Below, piece by piece: positions 7,375-8,519 of a stretch of DNA of 8,519 bases. Positions within the stretch are counted from its first letter, which is position 1; every line of letters starts with the position of its first letter. Under the pieces are notes generated by a model that was not told the DNA's origin, ran no database searches, and was given only the letters and a program-made list of their open reading frames with translations. A program made the position numbers and the translations under genes. The stretch is from Anaerolineae bacterium (lineage in GTDB: Bacteria > Chloroflexota > Anaerolineae > Aggregatilineales > Phototrophicaceae), in NCBI GenBank assembly GCA_019912905.1, contig JAIOHO010000932.1:1-8519 (forward strand), given 5' to 3'.

Positions 7375-7541
7375 CAGCGCCGCCGCATAAAAATCGCCAG
7401 AACGCCAATGGCGAAACCAATTGCAACCACAGTCAGGAAAACACCGGCAGTCTGGTTCAGCAGTTCCGGGTAAATCAGCAGAACCACAACGACCAGCAGG
7501 ACCGGAATCAGGGCCAGGATGATATTGCGATATTTAGCCAT
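7374..7541 (-). CDS. Small two-helix membrane protein, 55 aa
   Basis: Reading from the ATG at 7541 gives a 55-codon ORF ending in TGA at 7374-7376. It starts MAKYRNIILALIPVLLVVVV and ends in RRR. Two hydrophobic helices are clear (about residues 7-24 and 33-52), joined by a short loop PELLNQTAG. Positive charges at both ends (K3, R5, R53-R55) suggest both termini face the cytoplasm. It begins 3 nt after the stop of the 309-aa DUF4157 gene and its stop shares one base with the start of the 446-aa gene, so it sits inside the operon and is probably co-translated. I do not recognise the family. Possible roles are an immunity or accessory partner of the hydrophobic payload encoded just before it, or a holin-like release factor; both are guesses. 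Confidence 0.72.
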   Translation of the reverse strand: MAKYRNIILALIPVLLVVVVLLIYPELLNQTAGVFLTVVAIGFAIGVLAIFMRRR

Positions 7542-7544
7542 GAT

Positions 7545-8474
7545 CTACCGGCAATCCCACAGGCAGGCCGCCATCAGACCGGTCGGAACGCCCAACGCAG
7601 CCCCGGCACAGGCCGCCGCCACCAGCACCGCCGTCGGCACGGTCGCGGTCCCACCCGTCTCCGGGGTCGCAGCTGCCGCAGCCAATGCAGCGATCACCCC
7701 GCAAATCCCGACGATAATGCCACCCACGGTCGCGGCGAAACCGGCATTGCTCAGGCATTCATTCACACAATCCAGGTATCCCTGCCCTGGTCTGCGCGCC
7801 AGCAAAAAGCCCAGCGGTTGAGGTGCCACCGTGATCCGCCGTGCCTGCGCCTGACTCTGCTGCGGCGGCGCATAAAAGCCGTCCTGAGTCACACTCCGGC
7901 CCATGCTTTCGGCTTCCTGCTCCATGGTCGCAATCTGGGAGTCACTGGCTTCGGCGCTGGCGACTCCGATCGGCGCATCCGCCTGCTGAATGACGTGAGT
8001 CAGTTCGTGCGCGATGAGCGAACGGCCCCCGGTCGTCTCCGGGCTGTACTGGCCTGCACCAAAAAAGATGTGATTGCCAATCGTAAAGGCATTCGCGCGC
8101 AGGGCTTCCGCAGCGGCCTGAGCTTCCGGGCCTGTATGGATGCGTACATGGCGGAAGTCCGCGCCAAAATGGGCCTCCATACGGGTGCGGGCGGATTCCT
8201 CCAGCATCGTACTGTGCGCGCTGAGCTGCGTACCCGCCTGATTGAGCGTCATCCCCTGCGGGCGGGCGCTTTGGGTGCGTTGTTCCGCATGATCGGGAGC
8301 GGCAGCCGCATCCTGATTGCTGGCCTGACGCTGCAAGTGCAGCCGCTTTTTGCGGCATTCGGCGCATTCTCCGTCCGGCCCTGGGCTGCCGCCGCAGGCA
8401 CATTTACGCTGGATTAATGCGCTGCGGGCGGGCGTAAAGGTCCTGGTCTTCTGAGCCTGTGCGTAAATCTTCAA
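7545..8474 (-). CDS. DUF4157 (eCIS core domain) protein with hydrophobic helical-hairpin C-terminus, 309 aa
   Basis: This is the first of three DUF4157 proteins. It has four-cysteine knuckle C25-C27-C37-C40 (QRKCACGGSPG...GECAEC), a Q/A-rich linker, RMEAHFGADFRHVRIHTG (98-115), TIGNHIFFGAGQYSPE, HELTHVIQQ at 156-164, and an EQEAE patch at 185-189. From about residue 230 the chain changes to a membrane-like tail: CVNEC (236-240), a G/A/I/V-rich helix (about 244-268), a loop PETGGTATVP, a second hydrophobic helix (about 281-303), and CLWDC (304-308) just before the stop. The two CX3C pairs frame a helical hairpin that could insert into a target membrane. There is no signal peptide. The start codon is TTG, supported by GGAGGA 8 nt upstream. 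DUF4157 identity is firm; pore formation is inference. Confidence 0.87.
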   Translation of the reverse strand: MKIYAQAQKTRTFTPARSALIQRKCACGGSPGPDGECAECRKKRLHLQRQASNQDAAAAPDHAEQRTQSARPQGMTLNQAGTQLSAHSTMLEESARTRMEAHFGADFRHVRIHTGPEAQAAAEALRANAFTIGNHIFFGAGQYSPETTGGRSLIAHELTHVIQQADAPIGVASAEASDSQIATMEQEAESMGRSVTQDGFYAPPQQSQAQARRITVAPQPLGFLLARRPGQGYLDCVNECLSNAGFAATVGGIIVGICGVIAALAAAAATPETGGTATVPTAVLVAAACAGAALGVPTGLMAACLWDCR

Positions 8475-8519
8475 GAGAATAATCCTCCGTAGATCCTTTG
8501 CGCGATCTGGGTGCCGATT
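8471..8519 (-). CDS. Possible 3' end of an upstream operon gene (partial)
   Basis: The minus-strand frame entering at the window edge reads IGTQIAQRIYGGLFS and stops at a TGA (8471-8473). That stop overlaps the TTG start of the next gene by four bases (TTGA). The overlap style matches the ATGA and TGATG junctions in the rest of the operon, and the peptide looks like an ordinary protein tail. Only 15 residues are visible, so no family can be named; by eCIS gene order it could be a sheath, tube or further cargo gene. It may also be chance. Confidence 0.35.
   Translation of the reverse strand, partial: IGTQIAQRIYGGLFS
8483..8488 (-). promoter_or_regulatory. Ribosome binding site supporting a TTG start
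   Basis: GGAGGA on the minus strand ends 8 nt before the TTG at 8474. There is no ATG in frame between here and the window edge, although the frame stays open, so this site is what fixes the start of the 309-aa protein. Confidence 0.65.

Noticed and set aside
1..8519. CRISPR array, tRNA/rRNA genes, insertion sequences, intrinsic terminators
   Set aside because: I saw no regularly spaced repeats, transposase motifs, terminal inverted repeats, tRNA-like sequence or GC-hairpin plus T-run at the gene ends. No gene-free stretch exceeds 60 nt.

Overview
This window is an internal stretch of an extracellular contractile injection system (eCIS; the Afp/PVC/MAC phage-tail-like family) operon. Every credible gene is on the minus strand, so transcription runs from high to low coordinates. 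Both ends are cut: the baseplate J gene runs off at position 1, and a few codons of an upstream gene probably enter at 8519. The DNA looks GC-rich throughout, and long antisense ORFs mirror the real genes. Split hub and spike genes plus several DUF4157 (eCIS core domain) genes resemble the clusters of environmental bacteria more than the Serratia Afp or Photorhabdus PVC operons. A Chloroflexota-like or similar host is only a guess; nothing here fixes the taxon.

Upstream half, 8474 to 4928: three DUF4157 genes (309, 446 and 350 aa). They share an N-terminal plan: a short tail, a four-cysteine knuckle, a linker, then a DUF4157 domain with HELTH. Their C-terminal ends are completely different: a hydrophobic Ala/Gly-rich double helix framed by CX3C pairs, a domain with a second HExxH (HEDQH), and a cysteine-rich domain. 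A 55-aa two-helix membrane protein sits between the first and second genes, almost touching both. This half looks like a cargo or effector module.

Downstream half, 4869 to 1: the structural baseplate and spike genes, in order. They are a CIS tube/Afp7-like protein, a separate LysM protein, a gp27/late-control-D-like hub, a gp5/gpV-like spike, a PAAR-like tip, a gp25-like baseplate wedge protein and a large gp6/baseplate-J-like protein (Afp11 type; 523 codons visible). Spacing is very tight (ATGA, TGATG and TAAATG junctions), with gaps of only 53, 58, 46 and 18 nt elsewhere. No promoter or terminator is evident, so the whole window probably lies in one transcription unit.

How they work together: hub, spike and PAAR tip form the central puncturing device. 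The Afp7-like and LysM proteins join the inner tube to the hub. The gp25-like and baseplate-J-like proteins form the wedges that trigger sheath contraction. The DUF4157 proteins are best read as payloads, or as proteins that load or process payload. The most interesting part is the DUF4157 block with its swapped C-terminal domains and the tiny membrane protein inside it.
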